Assembly: GCA_020217115.1 (NCBI GenBank)
Contig: JAIWOA010000142.1
Location: 1-6,848, forward strand
Length of the DNA stretch: 6,848 bases
Direction of reading: 5' to 3'
DNA from: Calditerrivibrio sp.
GTDB taxonomy: Bacteria; Chrysiogenota; Deferribacteres; Deferribacterales; Calditerrivibrionaceae
Of this stretch, positions 1 to 6,707 are shown one piece after another; position 1 is the first letter of the stretch, and every line of letters begins with the position of its first letter. The notes beneath the pieces were generated by a model, which ran no database searches, was not told the DNA's origin, and worked only from the letters and a program-made list of their open reading frames with translations. The position numbers were made by a program, and so were the translations under genes.

Positions 1-432
1 GTACCATATGCTAAGGAAAAGTATGTTTTGGGTAACCTTAAAACACTTTTTCTGGTTTTAGCCGGATCTGCTGTACAAAAATATATGAATAAAATAAATG
101 ATGAACAGGAAGTTCTTCTTTCACTGGCTGATATAGCCATCAATATTTTTGCTTTTGAAAGTGCTGTATTAAGAAGTGAAAAATATAGACTAAAAAATAA
201 CAACAAGAAATCTGAGATGATGGAAGCTGCAACTAAGGTATTTGGTTTTGAAGCTGTTGAGGCTATAAGCAAAGCTGCAAAGAAGGTTGCATTCTTTGTT
301 GAAGAGGGTGATAATCTTACAATTTTGTTAAGTGGAATAAGAAGATTTACAAAATATGATGTTACTGGGCTTTTAAAGTATAAAAAGCTTCTTGCAAATG
401 AGATGATAGAAAAAGAGAAATACCTCTTTTAG
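1..432 (+). CDS. Acyl-CoA dehydrogenase, long type, C-terminal part (5' end outside window)
   Basis: Frame 1 is open from the first base to a TAG at 430-432, giving about 143 residues. A TTG at 28 is only an internal leucine codon, so this is a truncated gene and not a small protein. The sequence matches the extra C-terminal helical domain of the roughly 570-600 residue acyl-CoA dehydrogenases (Bacillus FadE/YngJ type). Visible family features are an AGSAVQKY segment near residues 21-28, an IAINIFAFESAVLR helix, an EEGDNLTILLSGIRRFTKYD segment, and a terminal EKEKYLF resembling the EEERY-like tail of that family. These FAD enzymes make the alpha,beta double bond in acyl-CoA thioesters and pass electrons to ETF. 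The FAD-binding and catalytic regions lie outside the window, so substrate chain length cannot be judged. The gene converges on the lld operon. Confidence 0.85.
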   Translation, partial: VPYAKEKYVLGNLKTLFLVLAGSAVQKYMNKINDEQEVLLSLADIAINIFAFESAVLRSEKYRLKNNNKKSEMMEAATKVFGFEAVEAISKAAKKVAFFVEEGDNLTILLSGIRRFTKYDVTGLLKYKKLLANEMIEKEKYLF

Positions 433-463
433 TTCCAAAGACAAACCTCCTCGTTTTATGTTT

Positions 464-493
464 CGGGGTCATACATCTATCTGTATGACCCCG
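464..493. terminator. Bidirectional hairpin terminator between convergent genes
   Basis: A perfect 11-bp stem (CGGGGTCATAC at 464-474 with GTATGACCCCG at 483-493) encloses an 8-base loop. It is by far the most GC-rich structure in this AT-rich stretch. It lies 31 bases past the acyl-CoA dehydrogenase stop and 6 bases past the lldEF stop on the other strand, so it is well placed to end both transcripts. The T tract after it is short on the + strand (GTTTC) and absent on the - strand. It may therefore act partly as a 3'-end-stabilising hairpin and not as a textbook intrinsic terminator. Confidence 0.75.
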
Positions 494-499
494 TTTCAA

Positions 500-2629
500 T
501 TATACTTCTATAGTCAGATATTCTTCAAAAAATGTTGAAAGGTGCATTACTTTTATATTTTCACCTTTTTTTAGCAATCCACCCTCTATCTGCATTACAC
601 ATCCCGGACAGTCAGTGAGCAGAATATCTGCTTTTGTATCCTTTATATTTGATATCTTTTTTTCCAGAATACCGCTGGATATACCTGCAAAGTCAACTGA
701 ATAGCTTCCGCCAAATCCACAGCATACATTGCTATCCTTTAATTGTATAAAATTTTCCCCCAACAAACTTTTCAAATATTCCTCAGCCGAATCTCCAAGC
801 CCCCTTCCCTGATGACATGGAGTGTGGTATGTTACTTTAAAATTCTCCTTAATTTTAAGCTTTATTCCCAATCTTTGTAAATATTCTCTGAATGAGATTA
901 CTTTTTCTTCAATTTTTTTTGAAATTTTAAAAATATCTGGGTCATCGGCAGTGTATTTGTTAAAATCCTCCTTTATTGCCATTCCACAACTTGGACAAAG
1001 AACGATATATGCATCATATTCATCTGGATTTCCCATGAATTTAAGGTTTTTAAGGATAGTTTTTTTGCCACTTTCACCATCTCCAGCGTGAAGTGCTGGA
1101 AGCCCACAACAAACTTGAGTTTCTGGTATGTTAACATTGATGCCAGCTCTATTTAAAACTTTTACCAATGCAGTACCCATATATGGATAAAAATATTCAA
1201 CTGCACATCCGGGATAGAAAAAGATATTTTTTTCAGAATCTATCTTTTGGTTTATTTTTTTATATGAGTTTGAGAATGTCTTAGAGGCAACGGAGGGAAG
1301 CACTCTAAAATCCTTATTTTTGGGGAGTGGGGATACTGATAAGTGCCTTTTATCTTTTGCAAGGATAGGCTTTTGAAAGAATGATGCTGCTTTCATTGAT
1401 AAGCTAAACAAAGTTGGGTTTGATATAACTTTTCCATAAATAAATTTTTTGCTGGCTGGTATACCATATTTGTTTGATATATTGATATTTAATTCTGCAA
1501 TAATCCCCTGTAGATCTATTCCAGCTGGGCATCCCTTTGAACACGCCTTACAGCCGATACAAAGCTTCAAAATATCTTTTGCCTTTTCATCTCCATGAAA
1601 CATTGCAGTGAGAATTGTTCCAATTGCACCAATATAGATGTGACCAAAGGTATGCCCCCCTACCATTTCATAGGCAGGACATATATTTGCACAGCTTCCA
1701 CAACGTATACACTTTAAAGCCTCTTTTAAAACAGGGTGATCAAAAAATCCAAGCCTTCCATTGTCTAAAAAAACAAAATGGGTTTCTTTGTTACCTGTTT
1801 CATTTTTTATTGATTCATTTTGACCTTTTATCCATGTAACATAGGTGCTTATGATCTGGCCAGTTGCGGCCTTTGGTAATATTTTTATTACCTTTAGTGC
1901 TTCTGAAAAGTCTTTTACGAGCTTTTCATAACCTAAAAGTACTATATGTACAGGAGGGACTGTAGATGTCAACCTTCCATTCCCTTCATTTGTTACAAAA
2001 GCGATAGCTCCACTGTTTGCCACTGCTACATTCGCCCCAGTGATACCTACTTCAGCCTTAAAATAGTAGTCCCTTAGATATTTTCTGGCAATTTTTACCA
2101 TTTTATCTATATCGTTATCATCAATATCCTCACCGGTGTATCTTCTAAATATCTCAGCTACCTGCTGTCTTGATTTATGAATAGCAGGCATAACCATATG
2201 GGAGGGGTGTTCTTTTGCTATTTGAAGTATCCATTCCCCCAGATCTGTTTCTATCGGGTGTAAGTGTTCTTTTTCGAGGTAGTCGTTGAGCTTTATCTCC
2301 TCTGAAGTCATAGATTTTGATTTTACAATATATTTTGCATTATGTTTTTTACATACATCTGCAATGTATTTGCAGGCATCTTCAGCTGTATCTGCTTGAT
2401 AAACTTTAGCACCAGATTTCTCAGCATTTTTTTTAAATTCAGCGAAAAGGTCTAATATCTCCTTTTTATTTCGACTTTTTCTTTTGCTAAGATCCTGCAC
2501 AAGAAGGTCAAAATCGATACCTTTAAAGGCATTTTCCCTTGAGATTTTGTAAGCTGAAGCAAAATTTTTTAAATTATTAAAAAGTATCTGATCCTTTAAA
2601 TTTTCTGAAATTTTTGTATGTATATCCAT
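500..2629 (-). CDS. lldEF: LldF-LldE (LutB-LutA) fusion: lactate-oxidising iron-sulfur oxidoreductase subunit
   Basis: The 709-residue protein joins two normally separate subunits of the LldEFG/LutABC complex, which oxidises L-lactate to pyruvate in the cytoplasm or at the membrane face. Residues 1-465 are LldF/LutB-like. They hold a LUD domain (TGANVAVANSGAIAFVTNEGNGR around 197-219) and two [4Fe-4S] motifs, CIRCGSCANICP (C307, C310, C313, C317) and CIGCKACSKGCP (C357, C360, C363, C367). Residues 466-709 are LldE/LutA-like with two complete CCG domains: C475, C507-C508, C545/C548, and C605, C636-C637, C674/C677. All expected cysteines are present. I chose the ATG at 2629 because AGAGAGGT sits 6 bases before it and it lies 4 bases past the lldG stop. 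A longer TTG reading at 2653 overlaps lldG and adds only eight residues. A fusion of this kind accompanied by LldG is, as I recall, present in Desulfovibrio (DVU3033). Lactate is the likeliest substrate but is inferred from family and regulator. Confidence 0.9.
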   Translation of the reverse strand: MDIHTKISENLKDQILFNNLKNFASAYKISRENAFKGIDFDLLVQDLSKRKSRNKKEILDLFAEFKKNAEKSGAKVYQADTAEDACKYIADVCKKHNAKYIVKSKSMTSEEIKLNDYLEKEHLHPIETDLGEWILQIAKEHPSHMVMPAIHKSRQQVAEIFRRYTGEDIDDNDIDKMVKIARKYLRDYYFKAEVGITGANVAVANSGAIAFVTNEGNGRLTSTVPPVHIVLLGYEKLVKDFSEALKVIKILPKAATGQIISTYVTWIKGQNESIKNETGNKETHFVFLDNGRLGFFDHPVLKEALKCIRCGSCANICPAYEMVGGHTFGHIYIGAIGTILTAMFHGDEKAKDILKLCIGCKACSKGCPAGIDLQGIIAELNINISNKYGIPASKKFIYGKVISNPTLFSLSMKAASFFQKPILAKDKRHLSVSPLPKNKDFRVLPSVASKTFSNSYKKINQKIDSEKNIFFYPGCAVEYFYPYMGTALVKVLNRAGINVNIPETQVCCGLPALHAGDGESGKKTILKNLKFMGNPDEYDAYIVLCPSCGMAIKEDFNKYTADDPDIFKISKKIEEKVISFREYLQRLGIKLKIKENFKVTYHTPCHQGRGLGDSAEEYLKSLLGENFIQLKDSNVCCGFGGSYSVDFAGISSGILEKKISNIKDTKADILLTDCPGCVMQIEGGLLKKGENIKVMHLSTFFEEYLTIEV

Positions 2630-2633
2630 AAAG

Positions 2634-3116
2634 CTACCTCTCTTCCTGGACAATATAAATGTTCATTCTTACTGGTCCATGTACACCAATGGTAAGAACT
2701 CTTTCTATATCTGCGGTTCTACTTGCCCCAGTTATAAAAGCAATAAAATTGGTATCTTCGGTCATCTCTTCTGAAAGTATGAATTCAGCTTCTTCCAATT
2801 TCTCCATAATATCCTTTTCATATAATAAAATATTCAATTCCTCTGCCAATGATGAAGCTAACCTTATCTTTTCACTCTTACTTTTGAGTATAACCGTACC
2901 TGTTTCCGCTATGGCAGCAGATGCTTCTATGAAAGACTTATCTATACCTCTTTCATCTATTTTGCAATCTTGATAATAATTTGCTTTATTCAGGCTAATA
3001 AAATCAAAACCTTCCCTTTCGATGATAAGTGGGAGGTCGCTATTTTTAATAACAATGTTTTTGTTTCCTACCAGGGAAGACATTTCTATGAACTTACCGA
3101 GGGTTAAATTTGACAT
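2634..3116 (-). CDS. lldG: LldG/LutC-like LUD-domain protein
   Basis: This 160-residue protein is the third component of the LldEFG/LutABC lactate oxidation complex. The LUD signature is clear: ASAAIAETGTVIL around 65-77, and the C-terminal block TGASRTADIERVL with TIGVHGP (129-148), close to the family pattern GPSRTADIE...GVHGP. The start is the ATG at 3116, with AGAGGTG on the minus strand (3121-3127) 4 bases before it. Typical LldG/LutC proteins are longer, around 200-240 residues. Here the N-terminal helical region before the LUD fold is nearly absent, although the core is intact and the ribosome binding site is good. It is first in a two-gene operon and lies 4 bases from lldEF. Its own catalytic role is not established from sequence. 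It has no cysteine motif for a cluster. Confidence 0.85.
   Translation of the reverse strand: MSNLTLGKFIEMSSLVGNKNIVIKNSDLPLIIEREGFDFISLNKANYYQDCKIDERGIDKSFIEASAAIAETGTVILKSKSEKIRLASSLAEELNILLYEKDIMEKLEEAEFILSEEMTEDTNFIAFITGASRTADIERVLTIGVHGPVRMNIYIVQEER
2636..2643 (-). promoter_or_regulatory. Ribosome binding site that fixes the lldEF start
   Basis: On the minus strand AGAGAGGT is followed by AGCTTT and then ATG at 2629. The spacing is ideal for that ATG. The TTG alternative at 2653 lies upstream of this site and cannot use it. The site sits inside the last codons of lldG, so the two proteins are probably translationally coupled. Confidence 0.8.
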
Positions 3117-3132
3117 GTCACACCTCTGCTTA

Positions 3133-3145
3133 TTGGTATTACCAA
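3133..3145. promoter_or_regulatory. GntR/FadR-type operator O1 in the lld promoter
   Basis: TTGGTATTACCAA is a perfect palindrome with 6-bp arms around a single central base (3139). It contains TGGTATTACCA, which fits the TNGTNNNACNA operator consensus of FadR-subfamily GntR regulators such as LldR, PdhR and FadR. It directly abuts the -10 box and spans the predicted lldG transcription start. The adjacent gntR gene is the obvious source of its binding protein. Confidence 0.75.
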
Positions 3146-3172
3146 ATTATATAAAGTTTTATTTAAAGTCAA
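3146..3172 (-). promoter_or_regulatory. sigma70-type promoter of lldG-lldEF
   Basis: Read on the minus strand, TTGACT (3167-3172) is the -35 box and TATAAT (3146-3151) the -10 box, separated by 15 bases. The spacer is shorter than the usual 17, but both boxes are near consensus. Transcription would begin near 3139, leaving a leader of about 23 bases before the lldG ATG. The predicted start coincides with the centre of the upstream palindrome, which suggests repression by blocking RNA polymerase. Confidence 0.65.
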
Positions 3173-3200
3173 TAAAATTATTGCAAATTACCGATTTTTA

Positions 3201-3228
3201 TTGTAGTTTATTAAAATTATTTTATAAT
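3201..3228 (+). promoter_or_regulatory. Probable promoter of the GntR regulator
   Basis: TTGTAG (3201-3206) and TATAAT (3223-3228) are separated by 16 bases. The -10 box is perfect and the -35 box is moderate. The start of transcription would fall near 3235, at the edge of the second palindrome, with a leader of about 25 bases before the ATG at 3260. This promoter points away from the lld promoter, and 28 bases lie between the two -35 boxes. Confidence 0.55.
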
Positions 3229-3232
3229 AAAA

Positions 3233-3245
3233 TTGATAATACCAG
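3233..3245. promoter_or_regulatory. Second, imperfect GntR operator O2 at the regulator's own promoter
   Basis: TTGATAATACCAG resembles O1. The right half keeps TACCA, and the left half is TTGATA in place of TTGGTA. Its core TGATAATACCA differs from TNGTNNNACNA at one fixed position. It begins 5 bases after the -10 box and overlaps the predicted transcription start, as O1 does for lldG. This points to autorepression with weaker affinity than at the lld promoter. The role is inferred from pattern and position only. Confidence 0.5.
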
Positions 3246-3259
3246 AGTGTGAGGTTTTG

Positions 3260-3976
3260 ATGTTTCAGAAGATAAAACCGAAGAAGATCAGTGACGAAGT
3301 TTACGAACAGATAAAAAGTATAATATTATCAGGGAAGTTAAAGCCTGGTGAAAAGCTTCCCCCTGAAAGGGAGTTAGCCCTCGAACTTGGCGTAAGCAGG
3401 ACTGCCCTCAGGGAAGCTATACAGCGCCTTGATGCACAGGGTTTTATCTATCAGGTGCATGGTGGTGGGACTTTTGTAAAAACAATTACAAATGGAATTT
3501 TAGATAGTGCTATTGAAGAGTTTGTGAAAAGGGATGAAGCTATATTTGATTTGATGGAGATAAGAAAAATCCTTGAAACATGGGGAGCATATACTGCAGC
3601 ACAGAGAGCAACAGAGGAAGAGATAAGTAATATGGAAAAATTTCTTAATGAGATGTTTATTGCCAAGGAAAGGGGTGAAATAGGCCATCTTTCAGATGCA
3701 AACTTTCATCTGGCGATATCCCATGCCACCCACAATGTCATGCTGATACATCTGATGAAGAATCTTTTTTATTGGATAGAAAAAGTTAGCTATGAAGTAA
3801 GGTCTCGGATGTACACAAACCCTGAGAGCCATGCAGATCTTTATCAGCAGCACACAGATGTATATATTGCAATATTAGAGAGAAATCCAGAAAAGGCATA
3901 TAATAAAATGCTTACCCATATGGAATACATTGTTTGTGAATTAAATAGAATTTTTAAGAAAAATAAAAAGATATGA
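3260..3976 (+). CDS. FadR-subfamily GntR transcriptional regulator (LldR/PdhR-like)
   Basis: This 238-residue DNA-binding protein has a winged helix-turn-helix at about 7-75 with the classic blocks PGEKLPPERELA (29-40) and SRTALREAIQRL (46-57). The second is nearly the FadR recognition helix, whose arginines read TGGT half-sites. A helical FCD ligand domain follows (about 90-225). Its four metal ligands are all present: D146, H150 (D-x3-H), H198 and H220, a set that in this family holds a divalent metal contacting a carboxylate effector. The start is ATG at 3260, 5 bases after GTGAGG (3249-3254). An in-frame TTG at 3233 would lie inside the second operator and lacks a binding site. The gene is divergent from lldG, and matching palindromes lie between them. 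It is most likely a lactate-responsive repressor of lldG-lldEF. Pyruvate, glycolate or another acid remains possible. Confidence 0.85.
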   Translation: MFQKIKPKKISDEVYEQIKSIILSGKLKPGEKLPPERELALELGVSRTALREAIQRLDAQGFIYQVHGGGTFVKTITNGILDSAIEEFVKRDEAIFDLMEIRKILETWGAYTAAQRATEEEISNMEKFLNEMFIAKERGEIGHLSDANFHLAISHATHNVMLIHLMKNLFYWIEKVSYEVRSRMYTNPESHADLYQQHTDVYIAILERNPEKAYNKMLTHMEYIVCELNRIFKKNKKI

Positions 3977-4001
3977 AATATAATTAGTTAAATCTTTATT
4001 G

Positions 4002-4030
4002 TTGACAATTAGTAAAGCATCATGTAATAT
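4002..4030 (+). promoter_or_regulatory. Near-consensus sigma70 promoter of the IclR gene
   Basis: A perfect TTGACA (4002-4007) is followed after 17 bases by TAATAT (4025-4030). A short inverted repeat, ATTGT-TG-ACAAT (3998-4009), covers the -35 box, and ATTAGT-type direct repeats lie at 3983 and 4008. Either could be the binding site of an autoregulating IclR protein, but neither matches an IclR operator I know. The promoter lies in the 90-base gap after gntR, so iclR is probably transcribed independently of it. Confidence 0.7.
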
Positions 4031-4066
4031 AAAATATAGTTATAAAATTATTTTGGAGTTATTTTT

Positions 4067-4849
4067 ATGAGAAGAGATAAATCTGAATATTCGGTACAGG
4101 CAGTTGACAATGCCCTTGATATTCTTGAGTTTTTAGGCGATGTAGATGGTGAACTAAGTGTTACAGAAATAAGTGCAAGGTTAAACCTTACAAAAAGTAA
4201 TGTGAATAAGCTTCTTGCAACACTGGAATATTTTGGCTATGTTGATGTCAATAAATATACTGGTAATTATAAACTTGGAGTAAAAACTTTTCAGATTTCT
4301 CAGGCATATTTTAATAAACTAAACATTATAGATTCTTCCGTTAAAATTATGACCGAACTTAGAGATAAGGTTGGAGAATCTGTCTATATAAGTGTTTTAA
4401 GGGGTTCTAATGTTGTATATCTTAATGTTGTGGAGACGCTGAAATCTGTCAGAGTAAGACCGAGAATAGGTAATGTAGGGCCTGCCTATGCAACTGCTAC
4501 CGGGAAAGCTCAGCTGGCATTTTTAGAAGATTTTTCTCCAGAGAAGGTTTTTAAAGATAATTTTGTGAAATTGACTAAGAATACTATTGATAATGTGGAA
4601 TCTCTGAAGGAACACCTTGATAATGTAAGACAGACCGGTTTCGCTTTAGACCTCGAAGAGTATGAGGAAGGGGTGGTTTGTGTAGCAGCTCCAGTGTTTA
4701 ATTTTATGAAGAAAGTTATTGCAGGTATAAGTATTTCTGCTCCAATTATGAGGATGTCTGAGGAAAAGCTGGTTAAAGATGTTGCTCCTCTGGTAAAAAA
4801 TGCTGCAAAGCAGCTATCTTTTAAATTTGGCTATAAAGATAAAAAGTAG
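4067..4849 (+). CDS. IclR-family transcriptional regulator
   Basis: This 260-residue protein has the usual IclR length and layout. An N-terminal winged helix-turn-helix occupies about 8-70 (VQAVDNALDILEFL, then LSVTEISARLNLTKSNVNKLLATLE, then a wing ending NYKLG). The C-terminal effector domain, about 80-255, shows the typical VGESVYISVLRG, AYATATGKAQLAFL (140-153), EEYEEGVVCVAAPVF (197-211) and AGISISAP (219-226) blocks. Members bind small organic acids or aromatic metabolites and repress or activate catabolic genes. The start is the ATG at 4067, with GGAG (4055-4058) 8 bases before it. It has its own promoter and follows gntR in the same orientation. No catabolic gene lies directly beside it, so target and ligand cannot be named. 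The lld operon and the acyl-CoA dehydrogenase are the nearest metabolic candidates. Confidence 0.88.
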   Translation: MRRDKSEYSVQAVDNALDILEFLGDVDGELSVTEISARLNLTKSNVNKLLATLEYFGYVDVNKYTGNYKLGVKTFQISQAYFNKLNIIDSSVKIMTELRDKVGESVYISVLRGSNVVYLNVVETLKSVRVRPRIGNVGPAYATATGKAQLAFLEDFSPEKVFKDNFVKLTKNTIDNVESLKEHLDNVRQTGFALDLEEYEEGVVCVAAPVFNFMKKVIAGISISAPIMRMSEEKLVKDVAPLVKNAAKQLSFKFGYKDKK

Positions 4850-4966
4850 TTTATCTATTAATTTGTTATAGTTTTTAAGATCAGTAATGTTTAGTTAGAA
4901 TTTTTATTACATATAAATTTCATACAAGTTTATTTCTAAGTATTTTTTTATTAAATGTTAATTTAG

Positions 4967-4995
4967 TTGATTTTTATGTAATAATATAGTATTTT
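4967..4995 (+). promoter_or_regulatory. Possible weak promoter of the chemoreceptor gene
   Basis: TTGATT (4967-4972) and TATTTT (4990-4995) are 17 bases apart and are the best sigma70-like pair I can find in the 193-base gap after iclR. In such AT-rich DNA this could be chance. I looked for a flagellar sigma28 pattern (TAAA ... GCCGATAA) and a sigma54 pattern and saw neither. Confidence 0.3.
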
Positions 4996-5012
4996 TTTTC
5001 TATATTCTAAGT

Positions 5013-5030
5013 TACAGTAAAAAAACTGTA
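5013..5030 (+). promoter_or_regulatory. A-loop hairpin or palindrome abutting the chemoreceptor ribosome binding site
   Basis: TACAGT (5013-5018) and ACTGTA (5025-5030) form a perfect 6-bp inverted repeat around a loop of six adenines. The GGAG ribosome binding site (5031-5034) follows with no gap, and the ATG is at 5043. In RNA a stem here could affect ribosome access, and in DNA it could be a dimeric operator. The half-sites are in the opposite order to a LexA box (CTGT...ACAG), so I do not call it one. Confidence 0.4.
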
Positions 5031-5042
5031 GGAGTTTATTCT

Positions 5043-6665
5043 ATGAGTATAAGGGCAAAATTGATTTTATCTTTTTCTCTGATGTTTCTTATGATATTGT
5101 CTGTGTCGATTTATTCTTACCTTAACAACAAAAGAAATGGTTATTTTGTAGAGGATATGTACAAAACTAAGATGAAGTCTGTGGAGAATATGTTTCGTAT
5201 ATATCGTAATACTACAAACGCTTTCGATAATTTACTTTTAATTCAGAGGGATTTAAAAGATGTGGGGATTGATAAGCTTATAGAAAAAAGTAGAAAATCT
5301 TACGTTTTTTTAGATGAAGCTAATAGATCTTTGGAGTTAATTAAAGACAAGGTAACATCTGAAACATTTCCAGAATTAATGGTGTCTATGGGTAAGCTTT
5401 TGTCTTTAACAGGTAATGTAACTAAGTCTCTGGAGTTAAAGGATACGCCAAAGGCTTCAGAACAGATTGATGAAATTGCGGATGAAGTAGGAAATACAAA
5501 GGAACTGATACTTGCTGTTGTCGATGATATACAATTTGGGGCAAAGGATTTTTATGATAATTCTGTCAAAATCTATAAAATGTCCATTGTCATACTATCG
5601 TCAGTAATAGTGGCAAGTGTAGTTATATTTATTTTAATAAGCTTTTTCCTGGAGAGGGGAGTTATTAATCCTATAAATAACACTACAAATATGTTGAAAG
5701 ATATTTCAGAGGGGGAAGGTGATTTAACAAAACAGATTTTAGTAAAAGATGGTAAGAAGGATGAAATCTCTCAGTTAGCAACATATTTTAATAGCTTTGT
5801 ATCCAAACTTGAAGGTATTGTAAGGGATCTCAGGGGTCTTGCTGATCAGAACAATGAGGAAACAAGATCGATAGCAACAATAATGGAAGAATTGGATAAT
5901 ACTGCTTCATCTTTAAATGATATAGTCTCTTCACTGTCCTCATCTATTGAGGAGATGAGTTCGAATGTAAGGGTCATTGCTGATAATTCAAATGAGCTAA
6001 CTTTGATGGCAGAGGATGTTGATAGTTCGGTCAGTGAAGGCAGTAAAAGTGTTGAGGAAAGTATAAATAGAATTGGTAGAATCGGAAGAGAAACTGGCCA
6101 ATTATCGGAAGTTTTTATGGCATTTAATGAAAGTGTGAAGAAGATTGAGGAAGTGGTTAACGTTATCAATGATATTGCCGATCAGACAAATCTTCTTGCT
6201 CTAAATGCTGCAATAGAAGCTGCAAGGGCTGGGGAATATGGTAGGGGATTTGCTGTTGTGGCTGATGAGGTAAGAAAATTGGCGAGCAAGACATCAGATT
6301 CCACAAAGGAGATAGAAGATATAGCTAAAAGTGTAAGTAGGGAATCAACTACAGTTCAAAATAAAATAGAGAATGTGAATAGTGAGGTTGCTGTTGGCAT
6401 AGAAAAGGTATCAAAGTTAAATATGGTATTTGATAGGATTGCTCACAATGTTGAAGGCTTAAAAAATAAGATAAATGAAATAAATATATCTATAAATGAA
6501 CAATCAGTAGCAATGGGTGAGCTTGCTGTACAAACTAACAATCTGACATTAAGTGCTCAGAATGTAAAGAATTCATTGGATATGGGAGTAGAGTCGTCAA
6601 ATAATTTAGAGAAGATTGTCGGAAATATGAATAGGATTGTAGGTGTTTTTAAGATTAAAAGTTAG
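5043..6665 (+). CDS. Methyl-accepting chemotaxis protein (transmembrane chemoreceptor)
   Basis: This 540-residue receptor has the standard order. TM1 is at about 7-27. A mostly helical periplasmic domain follows at about 28-177, probably of the four-helix-bundle (4HB_MCP) type. TM2 is at about 179-203, and a HAMP domain at about 204-260 carries [11 protein letters not shown] and the GEGDLT motif. The long cytoplasmic coiled-coil hairpin runs to the C-terminus. Its tip is the highly conserved block from [20 protein letters not shown] (378-397) through [14 protein letters not shown] (401-414), where CheA and CheW bind. SSSIEEMSS (299-307) fits the methylation-site consensus at E303/E304. There is no C-terminal NWETF-type CheR-tethering pentapeptide. 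The start is ATG at 5043, with GGAG 8 bases upstream. No other chemotaxis genes are nearby, so it is an orphan receptor. The ligand is unknown, and organic acids are only a guess from context. Confidence 0.93.
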   Translation: MSIRAKLILSFSLMFLMILSVSIYSYLNNKRNGYFVEDMYKTKMKSVENMFRIYRNTTNAFDNLLLIQRDLKDVGIDKLIEKSRKSYVFLDEANRSLELIKDKVTSETFPELMVSMGKLLSLTGNVTKSLELKDTPKASEQIDEIADEVGNTKELILAVVDDIQFGAKDFYDNSVKIYKMSIVILSSVIVASVVIFILISFFLERGVINPINNTTNMLKDISEGEGDLTKQILVKDGKKDEISQLATYFNSFVSKLEGIVRDLRGLADQNNEETRSIATIMEELDNTASSLNDIVSSLSSSIEEMSSNVRVIADNSNELTLMAEDVDSSVSEGSKSVEESINRIGRIGRETGQLSEVFMAFNESVKKIEEVVNVINDIADQTNLLALNAAIEAARAGEYGRGFAVVADEVRKLASKTSDSTKEIEDIAKSVSRESTTVQNKIENVNSEVAVGIEKVSKLNMVFDRIAHNVEGLKNKINEINISINEQSVAMGELAVQTNNLTLSAQNVKNSLDMGVESSNNLEKIVGNMNRIVGVFKIKS

Positions 6666-6707
6666 ATTATTTTTTTAAGAATATATTATATGAGAAGTCT
6701 TTATTTT

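Noticed and set aside
28..432. Stand-alone 134-residue protein starting at TTG 28
   Set aside because: The frame is open to base 1 and the residues before 28 continue the acyl-CoA dehydrogenase family pattern, so it is a gene fragment.
2630..2653. Eight-residue N-terminal extension of the LldF-LldE fusion from a TTG codon
   Set aside because: It overlaps the end of lldG and has no suitable ribosome binding site, whereas the ATG at 2629 has AGAGAGGT at ideal spacing.
2659..2973. Long open frame on the + strand within lldG
   Set aside because: It is antisense to a gene with clear family motifs, has no ribosome binding site, and its low-complexity Ser/Ile/Leu translation is typical of a shadow frame.
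3233..3259. Nine-residue extension of the GntR protein from a TTG codon
   Set aside because: It would start within the second operator at the predicted transcription start, and GTGAGG clearly serves the ATG at 3260.
3967..3997. Inverted repeat AAAGAT...ATCTTT after gntR
   Set aside because: The stem is only 6 bp with a 19-base loop and no T tract, which is expected by chance in this base composition.
4837..4856. Possible terminator AGATAAA/TTTATCT across the iclR stop codon
   Set aside because: The 7-bp stem is almost entirely A-T, overlaps coding sequence and lacks a following T run, so I do not support it as a terminator.
5013..5030. LexA/SOS box upstream of the chemoreceptor
   Set aside because: The half-sites are ACAGT...ACTGT, the opposite order from a CTGT-N8-ACAG LexA site, and the spacing is wrong.
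5846..6169. Open frame on the - strand inside the chemoreceptor gene
   Set aside because: The repetitive Ser/Leu/Thr translation mirrors the coiled-coil coding strand and has no recognisable domain or start signal.
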